Shown piece by piece: positions 35,694 to 45,569 of a stretch of 64,000 bases of DNA. The DNA comes from Croceibacterium_B sp963783195 (lineage in GTDB: Bacteria > Pseudomonadota > Alphaproteobacteria > Sphingomonadales > Sphingomonadaceae): contig CAWAMV010000004.1 in the NCBI GenBank assembly GCA_963783195.1, forward strand, positions 2,542,001 to 2,606,000, read 5' to 3'. The notes under the pieces were generated by a model, which saw only the letters and a list, made by a program, of their open reading frames with translations, did no database searches and was not told where the DNA came from. Within the stretch, counting starts at the first letter, position 1. Every line of letters begins with the position of its first letter. Made by a program: the position numbers and the translations under genes.

Positions 35694-38318
35694 ATGAACG
35701 CTATGCGGATGATGTCGCGCCGTTTTCTTGTTTTCTCGCTCTTTCATGCCTCTCTTCTGATCGGCACGGCGCAGGCCGAAGCGCAGGACGCACATGCACA
35801 TATGGACATGCCGGCCCAAGCCGCGTCCCCTGCGGCTCCCCCGTCGCGGTGGTCCGATCCGGCATCGTGGCCCGACGGCAAGGTCCCGCGCGCCGGCGAC
35901 GCCGTAACGATCGGCCGCGACCAGGCCATAGTTCTCGACGTCACTCCGCCCGCGTTGCGCAGCCTGACAATCAATGGAAGGCTGAGCTTTGCGACCGATC
36001 GCGATACCGAACTGACGACCGAATGGATCTACCTCGCTGGGGGCGAGCTCGACATCGGCAGCGAAGCCACGCCGTTTACACACCAGGCGACGATCACCCT
36101 GACCGATACCTTCCGTGACGAAGACATCAATACCATGGGTGACCGAGGCATCATGATGCTAAGCGGAACCCTCGAGTTGCACGGCGACCGCACCAACACC
36201 TGGACCAAGCTCGCCAAGACGGCGAAGGCCGGATCCGTGCAGATCGACGTCCTGGATGCCAGCGGCTGGCGCAAGGGAGATGAGATCGTCCTCGCCTCGA
36301 CCGACTTCGATCCGCATCAGGCCGAACGGCGCACGGTCACCGCGGTCAAGGGAAACGCGCTCACCCTAGACAAGCCGCTCCAGTACATGCACTTCGGCGA
36401 GATCACCTATGGTGTCGACGAGCGCGGCGAGGTTGGTCTGCTGACCCGCAACATCCGCATTCGGGCGTCCGATGACGCCGAGCAGAGCTTCTTCGGCGGC
36501 CACATCATGGCGATGCCGGGCAGCCAGGTACACATCTCTGGCGCAGAGCTTTATCGCATGGGCCAGAACATGCACCTGGCGCGATATCCGATGCATTGGC
36601 ACATCCTCGGCGAAGGCGCGGGCCAGTACATCAGGAACTCGGCGATCCACGACACCTACAGCCGCTGCGTGACGGTGCACGGGACCAACAACGTGACCGT
36701 GCAGAACAACGTGACCTACAACACCGTGGGCCACTGCTTCTTCCTCGAGGACGCGGTCGAGCACGGCAACCAGTTCGTTCACAACCTCGGCATCCTCACC
36801 AAGTGCCACCCTGACGGCAAGCCGTGTGTGCCGACCGACCTGACGCTCGCCCACCAGTCCACCGAGGGGCAGAAGGCCAAGGACATCCTGATCCCGTCGG
36901 ACAACACTGCCTCGACCTTCTGGATCACCAATCCGGACAATACCTACGTCGGCAACGTGGCCGCCGGTTCCGAGGCCATCGGCTTCTGGTTCGCTTTGCC
37001 GCAGCATCCGACGGGCGCTTTCCTGGACAGGGATGGCAGCGACAAAATCTGGCCGCGGCGGACCAAGATCCGGGAGTTCAGGGGCAACGTCGCGCATTCG
37101 AACTTCGACGGCGTCATGTTCGACCGAGGCCCTGCAGCCGACGGCACGTTCAATGTCGGCGGCGCGGGGCATATCAGCTATCTCGATCCCACCGATACGA
37201 AAAGCCCGGTGGTTGTATCGGTCATCGACGATTACACTGCCTACAAGAATCGCAACGGCGCCATCTGGAGCCGGGGCGAGGCGCACCTGTACCGGAACAT
37301 GAAACTGGCCGACAATGCGATCGGCTTCACCCACGCATCGGGCGGTGCCGGTCTCGGGCCCTACACCTCGCAGGTCGCCGATTCGCTATTTGTCGGCGAA
37401 AGCGGCAACCTCGGCAATCCCAGGACGCCGGCGGAAATCGCTTACGGTCGCAGCCTGCCGAAGGACGTCGCGGATTTCCCGATCCGCGGTTACGAATATT
37501 ACGATTACCGTCACGAGGTGGTGAACAGCACTTTCGTGAACTACCAGCCCAACGCCACGCGCGATGCGGGCGCGATCTCCTACTTGCTGTTCACGAGCTT
37601 CGGCATGAGCACGGAGAACTCGGTCGAAGGCTTGAAGTTCGTCAATTCCAAGCCGGTCGATTTCCCCGCCGTCCAGACCCGCTGGGCGTCCGACTTCGGT
37701 CGCCGGGCCGCCTACCGGAGCGCCGCGTTCCACGACAAGGACGGTTCGGTGGGAGGCATTCCGGGTGCCTATATCGTTATCGACAACGGCCTCGCCTCGG
37801 ACGAGAACGCCTGTCAAATCAGGGCGAGCTGGAACGCGGCGGTCTGCAAGGGGGACATGGGCCGTTTCAACATTGCCGGTAACTTCGATGATTTCGGGCG
37901 CCAGCCGATCGTCGAACCGATCATGCTGAGCCGAAACGGCAAGCGATTCGAGTACAGCGGGGAAACCACCATCCCCAGCGGGGCGGAGGTGCGAGTGGAA
38001 ACCGGCCGCAAGGACCTGTCCATCTCATTGCGCGAAATGGACAAGGACTCCTTCGTCATCCTCCAGCTTCCGGGGTTCGCCCAGCCCGCAACGGGAACGG
38101 CCCAGAGCGGCCTCGCTGCCCTTCGCGAGGCGAAGAGCACGTCCTATTTCAAGGACGGCGACACACTTTGGGTCAAGCTGGTGGTCGAAGACCCGACGCC
38201 CAGCGGCCCCGTCGTCGTCCAGGTGGGCAGGCTCCGGGCCCAGGCCACTATCGACGTCAGCAAGCAGACTTCGGTTGCGACCGCTTCGCCAGACGATGCG
38301 AGCAGCAGCCGTGAATGA
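35694..38318 (+). CDS. Secreted G8-domain/parallel beta-helix protein, CEMIP/TMEM2-like
   Basis: An 874-residue protein with a signal peptide (cleavage near AQA/EAQ), a His/Met-rich linker, a G8 domain (WSDPASWPDGKVPRAGDAV, about residues 45-165) and a long right-handed beta-helix. Segments match the animal hyaluronidases CEMIP/TMEM2 in order: YPMHWH, SRCVTVHGTNNVTVQ, NTVGHCFFLEDAVE, GSEAIGFWF, DNAIGFTHASGG, SLFVGESGNLG, FPIRGYEYYD and FHDKDGSVGGIPGAY. A glycan-binding or degrading role outside the cell is the best inference. A GGAGGGG ribosome site decides ATG 35694. Confidence 0.85.
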   Translation: MNAMRMMSRRFLVFSLFHASLLIGTAQAEAQDAHAHMDMPAQAASPAAPPSRWSDPASWPDGKVPRAGDAVTIGRDQAIVLDVTPPALRSLTINGRLSFATDRDTELTTEWIYLAGGELDIGSEATPFTHQATITLTDTFRDEDINTMGDRGIMMLSGTLELHGDRTNTWTKLAKTAKAGSVQIDVLDASGWRKGDEIVLASTDFDPHQAERRTVTAVKGNALTLDKPLQYMHFGEITYGVDERGEVGLLTRNIRIRASDDAEQSFFGGHIMAMPGSQVHISGAELYRMGQNMHLARYPMHWHILGEGAGQYIRNSAIHDTYSRCVTVHGTNNVTVQNNVTYNTVGHCFFLEDAVEHGNQFVHNLGILTKCHPDGKPCVPTDLTLAHQSTEGQKAKDILIPSDNTASTFWITNPDNTYVGNVAAGSEAIGFWFALPQHPTGAFLDRDGSDKIWPRRTKIREFRGNVAHSNFDGVMFDRGPAADGTFNVGGAGHISYLDPTDTKSPVVVSVIDDYTAYKNRNGAIWSRGEAHLYRNMKLADNAIGFTHASGGAGLGPYTSQVADSLFVGESGNLGNPRTPAEIAYGRSLPKDVADFPIRGYEYYDYRHEVVNSTFVNYQPNATRDAGAISYLLFTSFGMSTENSVEGLKFVNSKPVDFPAVQTRWASDFGRRAAYRSAAFHDKDGSVGGIPGAYIVIDNGLASDENACQIRASWNAAVCKGDMGRFNIAGNFDDFGRQPIVEPIMLSRNGKRFEYSGETTIPSGAEVRVETGRKDLSISLREMDKDSFVILQLPGFAQPATGTAQSGLAALREAKSTSYFKDGDTLWVKLVVEDPTPSGPVVVQVGRLRAQATIDVSKQTSVATASPDDASSSRE

Positions 38319-38377
38319 AATGCGTCCTCGGGATTCGGCACACAAGTGACGCCTGGGCCGCAAGGGGGACCGCCCGA

Positions 38378-39256
38378 ATGAGCATCGAAAGAAGCTGGCG
38401 CGACCGGCTGGGAATCATGGCGCGAGCCGTCACCAAGGTCTGGATCGTAGCCGCGGGCATTGCTTTCGCGACGGCGGCCCAGGCGGAATGCAGCCGGGCG
38501 ACGCTGCAGAAGCTGGCCGACACTTACGTGAAGGCGCAAACGACCGGGAGCGCTGCTCTGGTGCCGCTCGAAAAGGGCGCGTCCTACGCGCAGAACGACA
38601 AGACCATGGACCTTGGCCAGGGCGTGCTGGCCGAGGCCCTGAAGGTCGACTTCACCCGCAGCTTTCTCGACACCACGCAATGCGCCACCTTTACCGAGCT
38701 GGTGGCAGCCAGCAATCCGCATCCCTACGTGATCCACACGCGCATCGAGGCGACGAAGAGCGGGCAGGTTTCGAAGATGGAATCCGTGGTGACCGACCCC
38801 GGAGACTGGATGTTCGGTGCGGCCGAGCATCTGGCCGTCACACGGAACGAAAAGTGGGGCAAGATCCCCAAGGACAAACGCGATACGCGAGCGGACATCA
38901 AGGCTGCGGCCGACTTGTACCTGGACAACTGGGGGGATCCAGAGCTTCCGGTGCCGCACGGCACGCCCTGCTACCGGCTCGAGGGGCGCATAAACACGGG
39001 CAGCAAGAACCCCGAAGCCAATACCTGCGACATGGGAGCGTTCCCGCAGAAGCTCAAGGTAGGACATCGTCGCTATGTCATCGATGAGACCATCGGCGCG
39101 GTCTCGATCTTCCACGACTTTCCCTGGCTTGATGCCGGACTTCCTTCCGACCGGGGGACCCCGGCCAGCCAGATGTTTCGCGTCGAGGGCAAAAAGAACC
39201 GCTACATCCACGAGGTGACGGTATGCACGACCCCAGAATGTGGGCGGGGCAAATAG
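38378..39256 (+). CDS. Secreted protein of unknown function (possibly DUF8021-like)
   Basis: A 292-residue protein with a signal peptide ending near AAQA/ECS. The mature part has six or so cysteines and conserved-looking KWGKIPKDKRDTRADIKAAADLYLD, PHGTPCYRLEG and RYVIDETIGAVSIFHDFPW. I recognise this general pattern from fungal and bacterial secreted proteins of unknown function. A start at 38417 would leave a shorter signal peptide. It follows the G8 protein by 59 bases and may share its transcript. Confidence 0.65.
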   Translation: MSIERSWRDRLGIMARAVTKVWIVAAGIAFATAAQAECSRATLQKLADTYVKAQTTGSAALVPLEKGASYAQNDKTMDLGQGVLAEALKVDFTRSFLDTTQCATFTELVAASNPHPYVIHTRIEATKSGQVSKMESVVTDPGDWMFGAAEHLAVTRNEKWGKIPKDKRDTRADIKAAADLYLDNWGDPELPVPHGTPCYRLEGRINTGSKNPEANTCDMGAFPQKLKVGHRRYVIDETIGAVSIFHDFPWLDAGLPSDRGTPASQMFRVEGKKNRYIHEVTVCTTPECGRGK

Positions 39257-39408
39257 GGCGAAAGAGTGTCGGCATCCAAGCGGACGATGGGGACCGACCC
39301 GGACCCGAAGCGGCCGACATACAGCATCACCACGAGCCGGAACACCTCGGGCGAGGAGTGGGGGCCAGGTGGCTTTGCTTTCTCGCACGGTCCCGTTCGT
39401 CAGCCGCG

Positions 39409-41445
39409 TCATGCGACAACGCGGCCGAGTAGCCTCTCGATCATGTCGAGCGAATCTAGAGCGCCGGTGTCCCGAACGAGTTGCCGCTTTGCGCTCGGAA
39501 CGGGGGGATTGGCCGACTCCGAAGAGGCATGCTGAAACAAACCGACGCCTTGCTCGCGTCCGACGGCGATGCTTGCCTCGATCTCGTCGATGATTTTTTC
39601 TGCGGGGGCGCAGAACTGCTCGTCTATCGTTTGCCCTGAACCAAGCGCTTCAGCCAGCGACCGAGCCCAGTGAGCGCAGCCGGTAAGCAGCAGAAGCTTC
39701 TGTCGCACCGCGCCAAATCGGGTGACCGTTCTCCAGGGGCCTGCCATCGGCCGCACGACGACGGCCAGTTCGGCGTACGAGCGATCGATCTTGCGCGATA
39801 GCGCCATGAGGTCAGGGTCACCCGCCCTGCCGCAGAGGCGGTCCTGTGCGGCTTCGAGCATTTCTTGAAGAGCGTCGAAGAAGCCTTCCAGCTTCTCGAC
39901 AGCGGCCGTTGATGCCCGCCGGCCGAAAAGTAGAAACGCCGCACCGACCCCGGCGGCGGCCCCGATCAGCGTCTCTTCCAGGCGCAGAACAAGCAACTCG
40001 GGCGTGAACATCCCGATCACCCCGTAAATGAGCGCCAGCGCGATTGTGATGCAGAAGATCATTGCCGAATAGGAGACCTGGAGGAAGTAGAACCCAAGGA
40101 AGAACAGGAGGAGGATGCAGGCGATCGAGAGGATCATGTGTCCGCCCAGCAGCGTCGCCACGAGGCTGCCGATGACCAGTCCTCCCAGGGTGCCGAGCGA
40201 GCGCTGTGCGGCGCGAAGCAGCGTGTCGCTGCGCGACTGCGTGTTGTTGAACACGATAAAGGCAGTGATCACCGCCCAATACCAGCGCACCGGCGAGAGG
40301 AGCAGTCCGCCGACCAGCGCGACGGCCGCGGCGCTCGTAACCTGGATGGGCAGTTGGAGGCTTTGTGGGACCAGCCCCCCGCTGCTTGTCGGCTGACCGG
40401 ACCCTCCGCTACTTTTCTGGGACGGCACCACGATCTCCGGCGCATCAGCAAAGGCCTGCGATGCAGATTGTGCGAGATGATCCTCGAGCCGTTTCCTCGC
40501 GGCGACCAGCCGCAGCAGCAGAAGGGCGCGCTCGCTCGTTGACGAGCTATCGTCTCCAATCCCGCTCCCGGCCTGTTCGAGCGGACCGATGTCCTGCTCC
40601 TGCGCAGCGCGAAGCAGGTCTTCTCGCGGGGCCCTCTCAAAGCTCGCACCTATCACTCGTTCCACCGCCAACTGCAGCTCGAACAAGGCAACGGCGAGCT
40701 CTGCGGCGGGGCCTTCGCCCGCCAGTGCGCCTCCTTCTCCCTGCGGGATGAATCCTTCGGCCATGAGCACGGCTTCACGAAGACTGGCGATCTCGCCCAC
40801 CAGGGCCTTGCGGTCAGCGGCGGCGAGAGATGTGTCAGCGTGTTCACGCAGCTGATCCAGGATCAGGTGGACCCGGCGATCGATCGTGAGAAGGGCGCGG
40901 CGAAAGTCTCGTTCGGGCTCGTCCTTGAGCAGAAAAGTGGAAACCACATGGGTGACAGCGAGAGCGAGAGCCGCGGCAAGCGCGATCCAGCCGAGATCGG
41001 CAAGCTTCGGATGGAGGAAGTCGCCCATGAAGTAAGCCATGAACGCCAGCATGCCGATCCCGAGCCAGCGAGGGCTGAACCGGCGAATGTAGACGGCCAC
41101 GAATATGACCGCCAGGAAACCCGTGTAACCCGCGACCGGCCAGCGCGACAGGACAGTCGCCATCGCGATCGAGGCGAGGGCTCCGAGCCCGGAATATGCT
41201 CTCGACAGCAACTGGCCCTGCGGCGATGTGTCGCGGATCACCATCGATCCCATCATCGAAAGCACCGCTCCCAGACCGAATGCCGCGGTCGGGAGCGGGT
41301 GCAGCAGAAGATGAAGCCCGGCCAGAACGGCGGCCGTGAGAAGCAGCGATAGTAAGGCCCGGCTCGCCAGCCGGAGACGCGAGAACGCTGGATCGGAAGC
41401 GAGAAGACGGTCGCGGGCGCGAGAAACTGAACGGGGAACCCTCAT
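39409..41445 (-). CDS. FUSC-family inner-membrane transporter-like protein
   Basis: A 678-residue protein with two blocks of transmembrane helices (about residues 28-170 and 360-500) each followed by a helical cytosolic domain, the FUSC/YccS/aromatic-acid exporter architecture. PVRWYWAVITAFIVFNNTQSR is the FUSC-type motif at the start of the second block. The family includes efflux pumps for aromatic acids. It converges on the secreted protein gene with about 150 bases between them. Confidence 0.82.
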   Translation of the reverse strand: MRVPRSVSRARDRLLASDPAFSRLRLASRALLSLLLTAAVLAGLHLLLHPLPTAAFGLGAVLSMMGSMVIRDTSPQGQLLSRAYSGLGALASIAMATVLSRWPVAGYTGFLAVIFVAVYIRRFSPRWLGIGMLAFMAYFMGDFLHPKLADLGWIALAAALALAVTHVVSTFLLKDEPERDFRRALLTIDRRVHLILDQLREHADTSLAAADRKALVGEIASLREAVLMAEGFIPQGEGGALAGEGPAAELAVALFELQLAVERVIGASFERAPREDLLRAAQEQDIGPLEQAGSGIGDDSSSTSERALLLLRLVAARKRLEDHLAQSASQAFADAPEIVVPSQKSSGGSGQPTSSGGLVPQSLQLPIQVTSAAAVALVGGLLLSPVRWYWAVITAFIVFNNTQSRSDTLLRAAQRSLGTLGGLVIGSLVATLLGGHMILSIACILLLFFLGFYFLQVSYSAMIFCITIALALIYGVIGMFTPELLVLRLEETLIGAAAGVGAAFLLFGRRASTAAVEKLEGFFDALQEMLEAAQDRLCGRAGDPDLMALSRKIDRSYAELAVVVRPMAGPWRTVTRFGAVRQKLLLLTGCAHWARSLAEALGSGQTIDEQFCAPAEKIIDEIEASIAVGREQGVGLFQHASSESANPPVPSAKRQLVRDTGALDSLDMIERLLGRVVA

Positions 41446-41565
41446 CCAGCGTCAACGCGCGGCGGGCGAATTTAGGTCAGCACGAAGCTATCACTCAGCC
41501 TCGGCCACATTGGCCCGCCGACCGGATCGGCAGTAGCGGCCACTATGAGAAAGGCATTTCGGAGT

Positions 41566-42367
41566 GCTGTCAGTCCCCTAGAAGGCCAAGCCTCAGGCCA
41601 TAAGCGACTGCCACTCGGCCAAGGCGGCCGAGCGGCGGGTCTTGTAGGTCTCTCTGTCGACGAGGTGGCGTTCAAGATTGACGTGGTTGTGGACGTTGGC
41701 ATGGACCTGAGGCGAATTTCTGCAGGCTCTTCATCTGCCGGAACCGCAGCATTGCCCGCTCTCGTCGCCGGAACGGCAGGTGTGAGTTCTCCACCCTGTT
41801 GTTGGCCCAGCGGCCGATCTCCTGCTTCTCTGCATTGCCGAGCTCGCTCATTGCAGCCTTGTACGAGCGCAGCCCGTCGGTGGTGATCGCCTCGGGTGAG
41901 CCGTGGCGCTTGAGCGCCTTCTTCATGAACCTGAGAGCCGCTGCCTTGTCTCTGGTCTTCGTAACGTAGCTCTCGAGGACTCTCGCCCTCCTGGTCGACC
42001 GCTCGCCACAGGTAGTGCATCTCGCCATTGATCTTCACGTAGACCTCGTCGAGGTGCCACTTCCACTGGCGGAAGCCTCGCATGCGGCTGACCCGCTGCC
42101 GGCGTACGTCGGCTGCGAACAGCGGACCGAACCTGTTCCACCAGCAGCCGCACCGTCTCATGGCAGATGTCGATGCCGCGCTCGGCCAGCAGGTCCTCTA
42201 CGTTCCGTAAGGAAAGCGGGAAGCGGACGTACATCATCACCACGAGGCGGATCACCTCGGGTGATGAGTTGAAGTGGCGAAACGGGCTGGCTGGCTTGGC
42301 TTGGGACTTGCGGCTCATCCTCCGCCGCTAGTGTACTTGGCCCATTAGTCTAACAGGGCCTGACAGC
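41566..42367 (-). mobile_element. IS6-family insertion sequence, degenerate
   Basis: About 800 bp bounded by imperfect terminal repeats GCTGTCAG-T-CCC (left, from 41566) and its complement (right, to 42367). The size and transposase match IS6. No 8-bp target duplication is visible, so it may have moved by cointegrate or been rearranged later. It sits 43 bases beyond the end of the broken RTX gene. Confidence 0.6.
41593..42318 (-). pseudogene. IS6-family transposase, multiple frameshifts
   Basis: The protein can be rebuilt only by changing frame at least three times. N-terminal FRHFNSSPEVIRLVVMMYVR and ERGIDICHETVRLLVEQ lie in one frame. RMRGFRQWKWHLDEVYVKING (the first DDE aspartate) follows in a second, and AITTDGLRSYKAAM with NNRVENSHLPFRRRER (second D and E) in a third. 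The tail, with NLERHLVDRETYKTRR, then needs another shift. One shift near 41705 is an extra G. Confidence 0.8.
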
Positions 42368-42410
42368 TCCACCGGATCGCGTACTTCCTTCGCACGGACC
42401 TCGGTTGTCC

Positions 42411-45400
42411 CTACAGCACGAAGTCGGCCGCCACGGGTGTGAGCACGCTCCCCAACTGGATGGAGAAGTCTGCGATGCCGTCACCGTTGGTGTCGCCCTC
42501 GACCTAGGTGAACCCGCCCGACTGCTCGTAGCGCAGCTGGCCGGCGACGTTCGAGAACGCCGCGCTGCCGATGAACGCGAACGCCTGGTCGCCCGGTGCC
42601 CCGCCGGTGCTGTTGGCATCGATCAGGCTGAGGTCGATCCGGTCGCCCTCGGCTTGCGAGAAGTCGGGCAGACGGTCTGCGCTGGCGCGTGAGGCGCTCG
42701 TCTCCCCCTCGCCGAACACGAACCGGTCGGCCCCCGCCTCGCCGCGCAGCCGGTCGAACCCCATCCCGCCGCGGATCACGTCGTTGCCTGCGCCGCCCCA
42801 CACCAGGTCGTCGCCCGCCCCCGCATCGATCGTGTCGATCCCGCCGCCGGCCGCGATCTGGTCCGCTCCGCCCATCCCGAAGATCGTATCGATCCCGCTC
42901 GAGCCGTAGATCGTGTTGGCCAGGTCGTTGCCCGTCCCGGTGTTGCCGGCATTGAGCAGCGTCAGGTTCTCCACGTTCGCTGCCAGCGTGTGGCTGGCAT
43001 AAGTGTAGACCGTGTCGGTCCCCTCGCCCGACAGTTCCACAATCGTGTCGCCGGCATCGTAGACGTAGTAGGCATCGTTGCCCGCACCGCCCTTCATCGT
43101 GTCGTTGCCGGCAAGCCCGTTGATCACGTCGTTGCCCGCGCCGCCCTGGATCGTGTCATTGCCGGAGTTGCCGATCAGCGTCTGGCCGGTCGCCAGCGTG
43201 CCGACCAGCACCTCGATGTTGGGCCGCAACTGGTGCGTCGCGGTCGAGGCGTAGATCGTGTCGGTCCCCTCGCCCGGCTGCTCGATCACCGTGTCGCCGG
43301 CATCGGTCACGTAGTAGGTGTCGTCCCCCGTGCCGCCGAGCATGTAGTCGATCCCGGCCCCGCCGTGGATCGTGTCGTTGCCCGCACCGCCCCAGATCAA
43401 GTCCGCCCCGTCGTCGCCGTAGATCGTGTCGTTGCCGCCGCCACCGGCAATGGCGGTCGCCTCCGCCCATGCCGTGGATCGTGTCCGCGCCGCTCGAGCC
43501 GTAGATCGTGTTGCCCGCCGCATTGCCCGTCCCGGTCAGCCCGGCCGCCAGCAGGGTCAGGTTCTCGACGTTCGCGCCCAGCGTGTGGCTGGCATAGGCA
43601 TAGACGATGTCGGTCCCCTCGCCGAACAACTCGGTCACCACGTCGCCGGCATCGTAGACGTAGTAGGCATCGTTGCCCGCCCCGCCCCGCATCACGTCGT
43701 TGCCGGCAAGACCGTTGATCACGTCGTTGCCGGCGCCGCCCTGGATCGTGTTCGCCAGCACGTTGCCGACCAGCGTCTGACCGCCTGCCGCAGTCCCCGT
43801 CAGGTTCTCCACGTTCGCCGTCAGCGCATAGCTCGCCAACCCCGTGCGAACCTCATCGGTGCCTTCGCCCGCAAGCTCCGTCACCACGTCGCCGGCTCCG
43901 ACCACGTAGACGTCATTCCCCAGGCCACCGGCCATCGTGTCCGCGCCGGCACCGCCGTCGAGCAGGTTGGCCAGCCCGTTGCCGGTCAGCGCCTGGCCGC
44001 CGGCCGAGAGACCCGTCAGGTTCTCCACATTCGCACCCAGAGTGTAGCTGGCGAGTGCAGTGCGCACCTCGTCGGTGCCCTCGCCGGAAAGTTCGATGAC
44101 CACGTCGCCGGCGTTGTCGACGGTGAAAGCGTCGTCCCCGAGGCCGCCGATCATCGTGTCGGTCCCCGCGCCGCCGTCGAGCACGTTGGCGAACGTGTTG
44201 CCGGTCAGCGTGTCGGCATTGGCGCTCCCGGTCAGGTTCTCGATCGAGGTCAGCGTGTCGCCCGCCGCATCGCCGCCCGAGAGCGTGTTCGTCAGCAGGT
44301 TAACCGTAACGCCCGCCGCCGATCCGGCATAACTTGCCGTGTCGTTGCCGTCCCCGCCATCGAGCGCGTCGGCCCCCGCACCGCCCTCCAGCGTGTCATT
44401 GCCCCCGCCACCCTGCAGGACATCGATCCCCGCGCCGGCTTTCAGTACGTTCGCCCCCGAATCCCCGGTCAGCGTGTCGTCGAATGCGCTCCCGGTCAGG
44501 TTCTCGATGCTCACGACACCAGTCGTGCCGGTGGCGGTGCCCGCGGCAAGGTCGACCGTTACGCCCTCGAAGTATCCCGAATAATCGAGCGTTTCGTTGC
44601 CCCCGCCAAAGACGAGGCCCGTCATCGTCGATCCGGCCATGATCGCCAGCACGTTGGTCCCGCCGGCAAAGTTGATGGCATAGGAACGCGTCGTGCCGTC
44701 ACCGGCCAGGCCGCCGGATATGCTTCCGCTGTTGGTGACGGTCAGGTTTGAGCCGTAGACACCGATACCGCCGCTGCCACCAAAGCCGAGCCGCCACCCA
44801 CCACTTCCACCGTTTCCACCGCTTCCTCCGGCGATAGAGCCGGAATTTTCCAGAGTTCCGGACGATACGAAATGGACACCATTCCCGCCGCTGCCGCCGG
44901 AGCCGCCATAATTCCCATAGCCACCGTTTCCGCCGGTTCCTCCAATCAGGGATCCAGCATTCGAATTGATCGACTCCGCGGTAATTACCGCTCCGTATCC
45001 ACCTTCCCCGCCGCCACCGCCACCACCTGGCCAGGGGAGTAAAAACGATGCCGAGGCGGAACCGCCGTTTCCTCCGTTGCCTCCGGTCAGAATGATATCG
45101 TTTACAAGGGCCGTGCCGGAATAGGCACTGTAACCGCCGCCACCGCCGCCACCGCCGGCGGGGTGAAACCCGTTGACGCCATTGCTGCCGTTGGGATTGG
45201 CTGACGTACCGCCGAGTCCGCCTTGGCCGCCGTTACTGGGGTTGGCTTCACCTGCATATCCGCCATTGCCTGCGTTGATCGCACCGTGCCCGGCTGCTCC
45301 GCCACCGCCGCCGCCGCCGGACGGCTCATAGGATTCATCATCCGGCCATGGTTCAACGCCACCCCAAACGCCCGCAGAGCCGAAGCCCACGCCTCCAGGT

Positions 45401-45447
45401 CCGCCTGGGGCAGTAGTATAACCCGCGCCGCCATCGCCGCCTGGCAT
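42411..45447 (-). pseudogene. RTX (hemolysin-type calcium-binding repeat) protein, frameshifted
   Basis: From ATG 45447 (GGGAG ribosome site) a glycine-rich N-terminal third (GGAGY, GGNGGNGG runs, NSGSISGG) leads into many RTX nonapeptides of the GGxGxDxLx type (GGAGNDVINGLAGND). At about 43452 an extra C shifts the frame. At 42504-42506 an in-frame TAG cuts off VEGDTNGDGIADFSIQLGSV and the terminal DFVL, a typical type I secretion tail. The intact parent would be a large secreted calcium-binding surface protein. Confidence 0.8.
42745..43750 (-). repeat. Two tandem ~594-bp repeat copies inside the RTX gene
   Basis: A block containing GGAGNDVINGLAGND, GGAGNDAYYVYDAGD, YASHTL and NTIYGSSG occurs twice with a 595-base period (anchor at 43741 and 43146). 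Allowing for the one-base insertion between them the unit is 594 bp, 198 codons. Confidence 0.7.
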
Positions 45448-45460
45448 GATTGCATTCTCC

Positions 45461-45482
45461 CGAACGGCCCGACGGCCGTTCG
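45461..45482 (-). promoter_or_regulatory. Hairpin just upstream of the RTX start
   Basis: A perfect 9-bp stem CGAACGGCC/GGCCGTTCG with a 4-base loop, 13 bases ahead of the RTX ATG. It may end the upstream RTX transcript or shape the leader. No T-run follows. Confidence 0.35.
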
Positions 45483-45569
45483 CCCGCCAATGCCGGTTGA
45501 ATCAGTGCAACCAAAAATCCGACGAGCGCGCCGGTGCCGCAGGACAGCTCCCCCCCTGAGGCGGTTTTG

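Noticed and set aside
41558..42375. An 8-bp target duplication around the IS6 element
   Set aside because: The 8 bases on each side (TTCGGAGT and TCCACCGG) do not match.
42560..44500. Regular short repeats that might look like a CRISPR or minisatellite array
   Set aside because: They are RTX nonapeptide codons in one long frame, not identical repeats with unique spacers.
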